From: Paraglomus occultum
Taxonomy: Eukaryota > Glomeromycota > Glomeromycetes > Paraglomerales > Paraglomeraceae
Length of the DNA: 11,077 nt
Assembly: GCA_910592205.1 (NCBI GenBank)
Contig: CAJVPJ010001256.1
Location: 1 to 11,077, forward strand
Reading direction: 5' to 3'
Positions 1-8,805 of the stretch are shown here, piece after piece; position 1 is the stretch's first letter; the number at the start of each line of letters is the position of its first letter. The notes beneath the pieces were generated by a model, which was not told the DNA's origin, made no database searches, and saw nothing but the letters and a program-made list of their open reading frames with translations. A program made the translations under genes and the position numbers.

Positions 1-402
1 ACGTGTACGTTATCATTCTCCGCTAAAATGATTGGCCGAACTTCTCAGTAACCTTCGAAAAAAGTCCCGTCTCCCCCCCGGCCCCGTCCCCTTCCCTCCC
101 CTCCCCTTTTTCGTTGCGGGAAACGGTGATAAACGCTAGTTCATCAAGTTTTTGCAATTATCAATTAATCGTATTATTGACACGGGATGTGACATGACAT
201 TTTCCTTTATCATATCATTAACGTTCAAGTGAATATCATTTTTTAAAAAGAACTTTAACGACGCATACTGGCGTCTGAGTATTTGGTAGTTGTGTTCGTG
301 CCATTTTTCCTTTTTATAATTATTGGCTTTTTTAACAGGCTTGCAGAGAATCTTTGAAACGAATTATACCATCAACGCTTAGTCGCAACAATCAAGCACA
401 CA
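1..402 (+). promoter_or_regulatory. Upstream region of the RhoGEF gene with a pyrimidine tract
   Basis: This stretch contains no convincing coding sequence. Positions 66-112 form a C- and T-rich tract broken by only a few G residues, unlike the AT-rich sequence around it. It lies about 290 bases before the start codon of the RhoGEF gene. Pyrimidine-rich tracts are common in fungal promoters, so a promoter role is plausible but inferred from position only. The start codon at 403 is preceded by an A at position -3 (cacaatg), which is a reasonable initiation context. No clear TATA box was seen at a useful distance. Confidence 0.35.
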
Positions 403-3400
403 ATGAGCGAACAAGCAACTGGAAAACCTACTCCCTCAAAGACACGAAAAACGCCCTTAGTTGGCTCTTCCGATATAAGAGTTCCTCTGAAAGTAAACAC
501 TAGCATTACTCACATTAATGGCATACCCCATCCAATGGCTGCCTCACCTTCATTCCGTAGAACCATGGCACCCGGTGCAAGACAGTCTTGGATTATCGAC
601 AAGCATCCTCCAGTTTCAGAGACTGAGAGCGTTGTGCAACCTACTCCAATACTCGGTATAGTAAATAATAGTGCAAAATCACGGCTGTCTATACTGGTGC
701 AGAATGGCTCTCAATTTAGAGGTATTACCAGTATCAGCTCTAGCAGATTAGCAGAAAGGGAGCGAGAAGCTGATGATACGACCGCGTTGGTCGACGAGAA
801 AGTCGAAACTAATGAACTCGATATATCCGACAAGGTAGAAGAAACTGAAGAAACAACGTCAACATCAACGATGGTTCAATCACCCGCTTCTGCAACCAGT
901 CTGTTATCTAGTACCCAATATTATTATATGAACAATGTTACTGAAGGTAAACCCATGTCAGAAACTTTAATATCTCCCTCTTCGTCTATGCCATCGACAT
1001 TGTTGGGAGCGAGCACTCGAGGAAGTCTATACTCGGACTCGGTATCGATATTCAGTTCGTCACCATCGATAAAGACGCAAAATGAGACAAACACGTACAC
1101 GCATAAAGAGTCGCATAATCGACATTCTATGCCTATTCCATCTTCAGACACACAGAGATCAACGACTTTTTGTCGGCGAGCTTCAATGCCTATACTATCC
1201 AGCATGAAATCGACGAACGAGTATGGTCCAAAGGACAACACTGACGATAACTCTAACGACATTACCAAAGCTTACTCATCCAATCACCAGAACGACAACC
1301 AACCATCACCAGCGATAACATCGCCATCAATAATATCACCGACAATGACATCGCCATCAATAGCATCACCGTCAATAGATACCAATTATATTGACCTGAA
1401 CGTTGACGATGAGGACGATGACGACTTTGAAGAAAACGAAACTGTCGAAGAGTTGCTCCAACGTTATAGTAACAATGGTGCGCAACGTCCAGGATCAATG
1501 GTATCCACCTTTTCGACAAACACAAACGCAAGCACCGATACCGCTGTCTCATCGGCATCATCAAGTATGACTGATACGACACATGCGAGGCTGAGCACGC
1601 ATGCAATATACAGTGGGAGATTGTCTGTACGATTGAGTAGGATCAGTGCTACTACACCAGCTCAGAAGAGGCAAAGCATTGCATTGGAGATACTCACGAC
1701 CGAGAGACATTATGTTGAGTGCCTGCAGTTGTTGGAACGGGTTAGTCACAAAATGAATTTTAAAAGATGGGGGCTCGCTGATAAAAGGCGTTATAGTAAT
1801 CTCTTTCTCTTTCTCTCTTTTTCTGTCACGTAACAGCTATTCTTGCGACCACTTGTTGATTCTTTAAAAACAACTTATCCCATTCTAAGTGAAAGTTGCA
1901 TTAAGGGAATATTCTCTAATCTCAAGGAACTTATCAACGTAAATACCGAATTACTAAGAGAATTGGAAGAACGTATTGCTGGAATAGGAGAAAAGAGATC
2001 ATCAGGGTTGAATTTATGGAGCGAAGAAGATGCTTGTGTCGGGGATATATTCTTGAACTTGGTAGGATTCCGTTTAATCTGATTTTTTTTTGTTCATTTG
2101 GATGATCACTCATGTGCGGTTTATCTATAGGGACCATTTTTAAAAATGTATTCCATCTATGTCAATAATTTCAATTCAGCTCTTGCGTTAATTGATGAGC
2201 AGTTGAAAAGCAATCCGGCGTTTGCTGCATTCTTGCGGGTACGTAAACTCAATTATAGTTTACAGTGCCGTTTATATTTATTTACATAATATCTTAAATT
2301 TTAGGACATTATTAAAACGGGACAATGCAAAGGTCTTACCTTTCAGGCCTATCTCATCATGCCTGTACAAAGAATACCCCGTTACAAACTACTTCTCGAA
2401 GATCTGCTCAAGAAAACCGAAGAGTCGCATCCCGACTATTTGAGCCTAAAAAAGGCATATCAAGTTATCGAGCACGTAGCCACTTTTGTCAATGAAACTA
2501 TTCGACAGCATGAGATGTTTATAACCATGCTTGAAATACAAAAGACTTTATCGGGCTTTGATGAAGCTCTCCTTGTCCCTGGAAGGAGATTTATAAAGAG
2601 GGGCACTGTCAACAAGGTAAATGAATTTTTTAAAGAGTCTGTCCAACACGGTAATTTATGTATTAAAGCCACTGTGTGATTTTAGGAATGTCGGCGCCGT
2701 CATCAAGAGCGCGAGTTTTTCTTATTCTCGGACATTTTGATATATGCCAGGTTGGTGTGATTACGGAAATTGACCAAGGAAAGCTTATTGCTTTTTATAC
2801 CTATTGATATTTATTCCATATTTTATTCAGTCCGGCATTACTGGATGACATGTACAACTTTCACCGTAAATTTGACCTGGAAGATGTAACGGTATTACCA
2901 GTTGACAAATCTAAAGGCAAGTTTCTTATCCCCAGCCCTTGAGTAACCATAGACGTCTCACTAACCCTACGTATTATTGTACATAGCAGTCAAGAATGCC
3001 TTTCAAATTATCAGTCCACAGAAGAGCTTTACGGTGTATACAAGTTCGTATCAAAAAATGCTAGATGCCGTATTTTACAAGATCATACATTAACTAAAGG
3101 TCCTCAATTATAACAGCTTCTCAGAGAGAGAAAGAATCCTGGATAGAAGCCATTCGAGAAGCAAAGGAGGAGTACCTCAGTGCTAAAAGAACACTTAAAA
3201 TAGGTACAGCTATTACATATTCAACAATTGTATTGTTTCAGGCCGATCACATAAACTGATTCTCATTACTGATTACAGCCGATAAGAATGTCCCCATACA
3301 AAGAAAAGACCTGTATAAGAAACGAGTGGTAGAGAATTATAATGCGCCAGTGTGGGTTCCTGATTCGGCTACCAACAAGTGCATGAATTGCCCGGAAGAA

Positions 3401-4383
3401 TTTACCATGTTCAGAAGAAAGCACCATTGCCGTGCATGTGGCAAGGTGGTTTGCCATGCTTGTTCTACTCGGGTATGTTTACGAGACAAAGGTTTGATGT
3501 GTTTTGTAGCACCACTAACGTTGGCAATTTTGTTTTGCAGAACTTTATTATCCCTGGAACAAGCGAAAGAGATGATCAAGTGGTACGTGCATGCGACCCA
3601 TGCTTCTTCACGATGTTCCCAGATGCTCTTCAAGACGAAGACCTGGCACCAGGCGTACAAGTCTGGAACCCAGTTAGTCTATCCAACAGCTCTACTACGA
3701 GCGTGAATGTCGTTCCAGACAATGCGGCTCACAAAAGAAGTATCAGCAATGGTGATAACTCGATTGGGTCTATGTTGAATCCAGTACGTTTATTTGTGAT
3801 TTCAGTTACAAAAGTGGAAAATTTATTTCCGAGTGCTAACGCGGAATTTTGAAATTCTTAAGTTTAAGACGGTCCATGAGGCTATCGTTGCAAGAACATG
3901 TGAACTGTGTAAAATCGATTTCAATGTGTTCAGATGGAGGAATACTTGTTTCAAGTGTAACAAGATAGGCAAGTACTTTATTTGGGTCTGCTATGATTAA
4001 TGCATATTTATACTTATCAGAACTTCTTTCCATAAAACAGTTTGCACAGATTGTCTCACAAAAAAGCCTATCGATCTCACGCTACTTCCTAAAGAATTTC
4101 TTCTGGAATTTTTGGCTGAACAGCAAAATTTCTTTGGCAACAGAAGAGACAGCATATTTGGTACTGCTGCTAGACTATGTGATGTTTGTTTTCTTGGTAA
4201 GAGATTTACAAAATTTGCAAAATCTTTTTGTTTACGGCTCTTAACTCACGGCTTGTGTAATTATTAGGTATTGATCCGACACATGTTGAGGTGAATGAGT
4301 CTGGTGGTGGATGGACGGTGAGGGGACAACTTTCTCCTCCTTTGACTCCCCCTCCTATAGAGTTGGAAGAGAAAAATGATTGA
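403..4383 (+). CDS. Rho guanine nucleotide exchange factor, DH-PH-FYVE with a second FYVE-like finger
   Basis: Dbl-family exchange factor that would load GTP onto a Rho/Rac/Cdc42-type GTPase at a phosphoinositide-bearing membrane. Exons read: 403-1740, 1837-2061, 2131-2238, 2305-2616, 2686-2750, 2831-2916, 2987-3043, 3117-3203, 3279-3472, 3541-3783, 3869-3968, 4041-4196, 4268-4383. Phases join throughout to 1028 residues. Residues 1-420 are Ser/Thr-rich and disordered, with an acidic patch near 333-346. The DH domain (about 425-620) has ILTTERHY near 430 and MPVQRIPRYKLLL at 576-588. The PH domain spans about 648-752. The FYVE finger (782-850) has WVPD, RRKHHCR and VRAC with eight Cys/His ligands. 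A second eight-cysteine finger spans 916-988. DH-PH-FYVE order resembles animal FGD proteins, but no second PH is seen. Introns 6 and 11 have GC donors; intron 10 ends in AAG, and starting exon 11 at 3863 would add two residues. Product class is firm; the exact GTPase partner is unknown. Confidence 0.93.
1306..1377 (+). repeat. Ser-Pro repeat in the disordered N-terminus of the RhoGEF
   Basis: Codons 302-325 of the exchange factor hold five Ser-Pro dipeptides spaced by 4-5 residues, in units of the form (T/I/A)SP(S/T)(I/M). At the DNA level the string acatcgccatcaata occurs twice, 30 bases apart, so the segment probably grew by short tandem duplication. Ser-Pro sites are minimal targets of proline-directed kinases (MAPK or CDK). 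Phosphoregulation of the exchange factor through this patch is an inference. Confidence 0.6.
2917..2986 (+). other. GC-AG intron 6 of the RhoGEF gene
   Basis: The upstream exon ends in AAAG and the intron begins GCAAGT, a GT donor consensus with C at the second position. It ends in ACATAG. Joining here gives an alanine across the junction and runs straight into VKNAFQI and FTVYT, a typical PH-domain strand pair. The nearest GT (2921) with either nearby AG acceptor puts the PH domain out of frame. The length of 70 nt matches neighbouring introns. Confidence 0.82.
3969..4040 (+). other. GC-AG intron 11 of the RhoGEF gene
   Basis: The exon ends in ATAG and the intron starts GCAAGT, ending AAACAG, 72 nt. 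Splicing here yields CFKCNKIVCTDC, the exact Cx2Cx4Cx2C spacing of a FYVE-type finger, with a valine codon across the junction. A canonical alternative exists: donor GTACTT at 3973 and acceptor TATCAG at 4020. It also stays in frame but inserts residues between the cysteine pairs and breaks that spacing, so the GC donor is preferred. Confidence 0.75.
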
Positions 4384-4683
4384 TTGGGAGTGACTTGTTA
4401 TATGGAATCGATCTAATCTTTGCTGGACTCGTTATTTGTTTACCTATGAACTATTAGTTGTTTTACACGCACAAACACTGTATATTAGTTATTCTTGTAT
4501 ACTAATTTAGTATTTTGTAAATTTTCGTTCTTTTTGTATATTCAATGTTTATGTCATCTTGTCAATTGAAATTTGCTTTTTTTCTTATAATATTCCTTTT
4601 TCTTTTTAATTGGGTATACTGCAACAAAGAATTAATTGAACAGATCGATTAACAAGTATCTTTAACCAAGTCGTCAAGAGTAA

Positions 4684-5258
4684 ACTCGGAAATGGGAAGC
4701 AGTATTAATACTATGGCATGGATGGGTTTCAGAATCACATTTACCACTCTGCCGATTAGGTAAATGCTATGGGTTCACCAATTTCAATTCATGTGACTGA
4801 ACGCTAAGTATGCATAACAACCTGCATATTTTTTGTTCTGTACTTTCTCACGTGTCTTTGCGCTTAACGACTACTAGTGTAATCGTGTCATGCGTAGATA
4901 TATATAAGAGATCGCAAGGAAACACAGAAGTGTCAAATGCAATATCCGTTCTAGAGGTATTAATCAAATTATTCTGCAGGCGTGTATCGAACTTTCACTT
5001 GCGGTTGACAGTTCGCCCAAGCAGACACATGAACGTTTTTTCCAGCCATGCATTAATCTCTGTAATGCAACCAGATTTGCGGATACCCATAAAACAAACT
5101 AAAATGGCCTGTCTGTGAGGTCAATACCGATGATCTGTTAAATCCCGTCAATATCGGGACGCCTCTATTAGAACATCCTAAAAATCATAGCACGGACCAA
5201 TATATGAACAAATTTGAGGAGGTATGTCCAATGGAAAACGGGAATTCTAATTCTCGTT
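4684..5258 (+). other. Weak coding-like traces, possible gene relic
   Basis: Three open stretches on the plus strand look more protein-like than their surroundings. They are 4684-4797 (Trp- and Cys-containing), 4980-5099 (after a CTGCAG acceptor-like site, containing FFQPCINLC) and 5093-5258 (containing NPVNIGTPLLEHP, followed by a GTATGT donor-like site at 5221-5226 context). They are in different frames, and the introns that would join them would be only about 39-48 nt, shorter than any intron in the reliable gene nearby. I do not recognise a family. They could be chance, a decayed gene or a long non-coding transcript. Confidence 0.18.
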
Positions 5259-5439
5259 AGGCAAATCAGTTTGAAGCGTACTCGAAATGTCACATTCATA
5301 AGAGGTAAACACTTTGACAGGCAGGAAGGATAATCGGCATGCATTTAACCAGTTTCTGCTCAAAACTAGCTGACATGAATTATATGACATGTATGGCACT
5401 CTCGCGATTAGGCATTAATATTGCTGACGTGTGGCGGAA

Positions 5440-5445
5440 TTTATT
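5440..5445 (-). terminator. Candidate polyadenylation signal for TSR2
   Basis: AATAAA on the minus strand, about 120 bases downstream of the TSR2 stop codon and next to an A-rich run. The distance suits a fungal 3' UTR. Fungal signals are loose and this hexamer is common in AT-rich DNA, so the call rests mainly on position. Confidence 0.4.
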
Positions 5446-5564
5446 TTTTTCCTTTCGCAAATTGCTTCCATTGCAAACTGTGTTGATAAGACTTAATTTG
5501 AGCTCAAAGAAGTGTTTTCATCTTTCATTGTTGAAGCAGATGAAATTCTATCATTTTCGGAGTA

Positions 5565-6207
5565 TTAGTTTGATGTACTCCCAACTTCGTCCTCATCCTC
5601 ATCAGAATCGTCATCATTGTCATCGTCATCACCATTACCATTACTACTTGTAAGTGCAACCGACTGCGCTGTTGGTCGCGAAGATTGTTTGGCTCGTAAA
5701 TTATCGATTATCGTCGATTTATTAGTTAGGCATTCTGTATACATTCGTGCTAGTGTCTGAGCAATCTACATCATGGAAAAAAATTTTGAGAAAACCAATG
5801 TTTGAGCAGTAAAGAAAACAAGACGACTACAGCCGATCAGGAGGAATAACATCCTACTTGATATGCCGAATCATCTTCAAGAATGGTACTGAATTCATCA
5901 GACATGACTTGTTCAAGAATCTGCTCAATGTCGAATGGATCTGTTCGTTGACCGTCTGCAGGATCAAAAATGAATAAGTACTAATACATCTTTTATGCCA
6001 GTATCAATGTGGGTTGTTCTATTACAATCATTACTCATACCTTAGTATCAACTTACTTTTCTCATAGTATTCTACAATAACACCGACAAACCAATCTCTT
6101 TTATCTTCGGAATCTACCCCACCCCATAGATTCTCCACCGCTAAATTCAAAGCGGTCCATGTCTTAAATAACCTGTATACACCCTCAGCGAAGAGTGCAG
6201 AGGCCAT
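5565..6207 (-). CDS. TSR2: Pre-rRNA-processing protein TSR2
   Basis: TSR2 is the chaperone that carries ribosomal protein eS26 (Rps26) to the nascent 40S subunit and supports late 20S pre-rRNA processing. Minus-strand exons are 6207-6057, 5955-5858 and 5765-5565. Introns are 5956-6056 (GTAAGT...GCAG) and 5766-5857 (GTAGGA...GTAG). The spliced frame is 150 codons, giving 149 residues. Family marks are WTALNLAVENLWGG at 17-30, the FDIEQILEQVM segment at 58-68, DEFSTILEDDSAYQ at 70-83 and the helix with TLARMYTEC at 87-95. An acidic tail (129-143) follows a short linker. The start is the first ATG after an in-frame stop. Yeast TSR2 is about 200 residues, so this is a compact but complete version. 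The neighbouring RhoGEF gene is convergent. Recognition is from the motifs and is strong. Confidence 0.92.
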
Positions 6208-6725
6208 GTCCCGATGATTGTTGAAAAAAGTTTACTTGTTGATTTTAATTGTACAGAAATAAAAATTTATTGTTTTTTGCAAGATCTTGGTTAAGTAACG
6301 TGACCGTATGTACGACGTCTTCAGCCAGTCATCAGCTTTGAAATATTGTGATTCTTTATCGCTCATATAACTAGCCCCGCTGATCACGTTTCCTTTTCCG
6401 GTGTATTCTCCCGACTGTACTATCTCTAACAAAGCAGAATAATATTAACTTGACCGGAAAGTTGAAATTACTGTGATTCATCTCAAGGAAATTAGTACTA
6501 GTACTTATCACTTGATATTTATAGCATTAAAAGGGTCAGATAAATAATAAGAAAAGCTTTCGTATATGTCTTAGTTATAGTGTGGATCACCAGTACTCGT
6601 CGGCAATAGGCAAACAGTTGGGTATGTTTTGATTATTCATCAGTAAGCTCCTTTTTCCGCATTGAAATAATTAAACGACTCTTCAAAGCTTACAATAAAA
6701 ACCACTTTAACACCAATATTAACAG
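6208..6725. other. Intergenic region upstream of TSR2 and of the broken TPR-LRR gene
   Basis: This region lies between the TSR2 start (minus strand) and the first readable part of the TPR-LRR relic (plus strand), so it probably carries both promoters. On the minus strand 6432-6232 is open for 66 codons and contains SGEYTGKGNVISGASYMSD, with fairly balanced codons. It has no ATG at its start and no recognised family, so it may be chance or an upstream exon or UTR of TSR2. AGTACTAGTACT at 6494-6505 is a perfect 12-bp palindrome. A GTATGT donor-like site at 6622 and a TTAACAG acceptor-like site ending at 6725 could bound a first intron of the relic, but no matching start exon is in phase. Confidence 0.45.
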
Positions 6726-7083
6726 GAGATTGGACAACAATCATCTTCAGGTACCAAAAACAAAGGGAAGGAAAAGCAGTACGGAAATGCAGAGGTTGAA
6801 GATGACACCGGAATAGACTTTATCACTTTTGAAAGTGACAATGAGAGTGACAATTCTGAAGATCATGAACAATCAACTATAACTATGAGCTGCATTGAAT
6901 TAAATGAACAATTAGCAACAAACTTGGAATCAATTGTCAACAATAATGACAGATCAGGACATCTCATTAAATTATACAACTTGTTACTACTCAGTGTCAA
7001 GGCAAAAGGCAGAAAAACTGGATCAGATGTCTGAAAAACTTCTTGATTCAAATCCAAATGATTTATTAATTTTAGACATGGTT

Positions 7084-7323
7084 GCAGATCATCTTACATG
7101 TCCATTTACACAAGAAGTTACAGAAGATTTTAGAATACTTCAGCACAAAATCAGTTATCTGGCACTGTCAGCTTTTATGAGGATGAACTGTCTTGAACTG
7201 AAATGCTTTTACTGTAGAAGAAAGTGTCAATTAGCTGAGACTGAAAAATTACCAAGTTCACCAGTATACAAAGCATTGTATGAAAATTTTGTCAAAACTG
7301 GACATATTACACCAAAAGACAAA
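7084..7323 (+). other. RING/U-box-like domain of the relic
   Basis: The segment reads HLTCPFTQEV, then ILQHKISYLAL, then NCLELKCFYCRRKC, then VYKALYENFVKTGHI. The order Cys-Pro, His, a helix and a second cysteine pair is that of a RING or U-box E3 ligase fold. The second cysteine of the first pair is replaced by Thr, and the expected Cys just before the His is absent. It is either a metal-poor U-box-like version or a decayed RING. Function is inferred from fold resemblance only. Confidence 0.5.
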
Positions 7324-7499
7324 GTAAATACAAAAGATTTTACTGCTATTATGGCATGTCAGGAGGAAGAGGATAATGATGATGATAATGTTGAGGAGAC
7401 CTCTATTACAAAATTAAAGTTTTTATATTTGCTTAAAATGAAACTGAAGAAAACTATTCTACAAAGAATGAAGAGGCCAAAGAGTCTACATTCTACATA

Positions 7500-8330
7500 C
7501 AAACAAGGCAGGAAAGCTCTTGATGGAAAAGATATGAAGATGCAATAATATGGCTTGAAAAAGCACTTATTATTATTTATTATCCCAACAGTGCTACTAT
7601 TCAAATTGACCTTGCAGTTGCACATTAAACTATTACTATCAAAATGTTATGATTACATAATGCAAGCTATCAAAAATAATCCCAACAATGCCAGAGCATG
7701 GGCATGGCGTGGAAAATATTATATGCAACAATCAGAGTACAAACAGGCTCTTAAAGATCTTAAACAATCATTAGAAATTGACACAGGTGATGTGCTTGCA
7801 TTAGAAGTCAGGGGTAGCATTTATTACATTTTTAAACAGTATGAGATGGCATTGAATGATTTCAACAAACTATTGGAGATTGAACCAAATAATGCAAGTG
7901 CATTAATTGCAAGGGGTGCTGTTTATTTTAATCTTTTTCAATATGAGGATGCATTAAAAGATCTCAATATATTATTACAAATTAAACCCACTGATACAAT
8001 AGCACAGCATCTAAGAGGACATGTTTATCTCATGCTTGAGCAAAGCAACTATGCATTGAATGATCTTTTATGAATCACTGGGAATGGACCCAAGCCATAT
8101 GTTTGTCTCAATGGAGCAGGGAATTATCAGATGTGATGATAATTTGTATGACAAAGCATTGGGTTATTTGAATAAACTTTTAAACACTGAACCAGATCAT
8201 TCATTGACACTGAGGGTAAGAGGAAAGATTTACTATGCACTCAAACAGTATGATAATGCATTAATATTAAATGATTTCAAGTTTTTAAAAATTAACCCAA
8301 CTGAAACTCTTTGCAAACAGTTTCATCTTT
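7500..8330 (+). repeat. TPR array, about seven units of 102 bases
   Basis: Translated units recur every 34 residues with the TPR signature of small residues and aromatic positions. Examples are ARAWAWRGKYYMQQSEYKQA, LEVRGSIYYIFKQYEMALND, LIARGAVYFNLFQYEDALKD and LRVRGKIYYALKQYDNA. The hinge between units is an Asn/Asp-Pro-rich turn such as IEPNNA or IKPTDT. TPRs form a protein-binding superhelix. Two to three frame changes interrupt the array, but unit spacing is otherwise preserved. Confidence 0.85.
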
Positions 8331-8359
8331 GTTCAATCAGTTGGATGCAAAAATCAATG

Positions 8360-8805
8360 TTTATTATTAGATTTTATGGAGCATCAAACTGGGGATGCTG
8401 GAGCCAGTCTTAGTAAAAATTTTGAAATCAAATTTATCTTTATCTTTGTTGAATCTCTGTGACAATCAAATTGGAGTCACAGGAGCAATAGCTCTGGCAA
8501 AGGCATTAGAATCAAATTTCTCTCTAACTTTTTTGAATTTCTGGGATAATCATATTGGAGATACAGGAGCAAAGATCTGGCAAAAGCATTAGAATCAAAT
8601 TTTTTTCTGACTTCTTATTCTTTGAATCTCAGTGATAATAAAATTGGAGATACAGGGAGCAACAGCTTTGGCAAAATCTCTAGAGTCAAATCCCTCACTG
8701 ACTTCTTTAGACCTCCAGTCTAATCAAATTGGAGCTTCAGGAGTAACAGATTTAGCAAAGGCTCTTGAATCAAAGTCCTCTATGACTATTAAATTATTGT
8801 TATAA
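8360..8805 (+). repeat. RI-type leucine-rich repeats, about five units of 84 bases
   Basis: Units follow the 28-residue ribonuclease-inhibitor pattern LxxLNLxxNxIGxxGAxALAKALESN. The core aattggag-like string lies at about 8387, 8469, 8553, 8642 and 8727, giving steps of 82, 84, 89 and 85. The departures from 84 are explained by a two-base loss, a one-base loss plus a six-base gain, and a one-base gain, which produce the frame changes. The last unit ends in a stop at 8803-8805. Confidence 0.82.

Larger units (their letters stand above)
4384..5564. other. Convergent intergenic region between the RhoGEF and TSR2 genes
   Basis: This segment separates two genes that run toward each other, so it should hold both 3' untranslated regions. 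The first 270 bases are very AT-rich and fit a 3' UTR and terminator of the RhoGEF gene, though no AATAAA is present on the plus strand there. From about 4680 to 5400 the base composition is more mixed and short open stretches appear on both strands. None has a start, splice pattern and stop that agree, so no gene is called. Confidence 0.55.
6726..8805 (+). pseudogene. Broken RING/U-box-like + TPR + LRR protein gene
   Basis: One long plus-strand coding region, readable only by changing frame at least seven times. In order: an acidic, Asn/Ser-rich N-terminus (6726-7000); a RING/U-box-like segment (about 7084-7320) with LTCPFTQEV and CFYCRRKC; a low-complexity acidic linker (about 7365-7400); about seven TPR units of 34 residues (7500-8320); and about five RI-type LRR units (8360-8805). 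Breaks fall near 6985-7012, 7527-7530 (A run one short), 7619-7632, 8066-8069 (T run one long), 8320-8430, 8568-8575 and 8655-8657 (G run one long). The longest intact pieces are 6934-7548 and 7555-8073. An intact version would suggest a ubiquitin-ligase-like or receptor-like scaffold protein; families of this kind are expanded in Glomeromycotina as I recall. Sequencing indels are the alternative to decay. No upstream start exon could be fixed. Confidence 0.78.

Noticed and set aside
924-1749. Minus-strand open frames within exon 1 of the RhoGEF gene
   Set aside because: They are antisense shadows of the Ser/Thr-rich coding exon, with no domain, splice support or sensible composition.
3784-3805. 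A 22-nt intron ending at TTTCAG in the RhoGEF gene
   Set aside because: It is in frame but far shorter than the 66-96 nt introns of this gene and too short for normal splicing.
3784-3850. Read-through of RhoGEF exon 10 to a stop at 3850 as the true C-terminus
   Set aside because: A good GTACGT donor sits at 3784, and the downstream exons continue in phase with a conserved-looking cysteine finger, so read-through would only be intron retention.
5339-5653. Plus-strand frame of 104 codons with a His-rich end
   Set aside because: The His-rich end is the antisense of the acidic Asp/Glu tail of TSR2, and the rest lies in its 3' region.
7359-7625. Minus-strand frame with a poly-Ser end
   Set aside because: It is the antisense of the acidic linker and first TPR of the relic and shows no independent signal.
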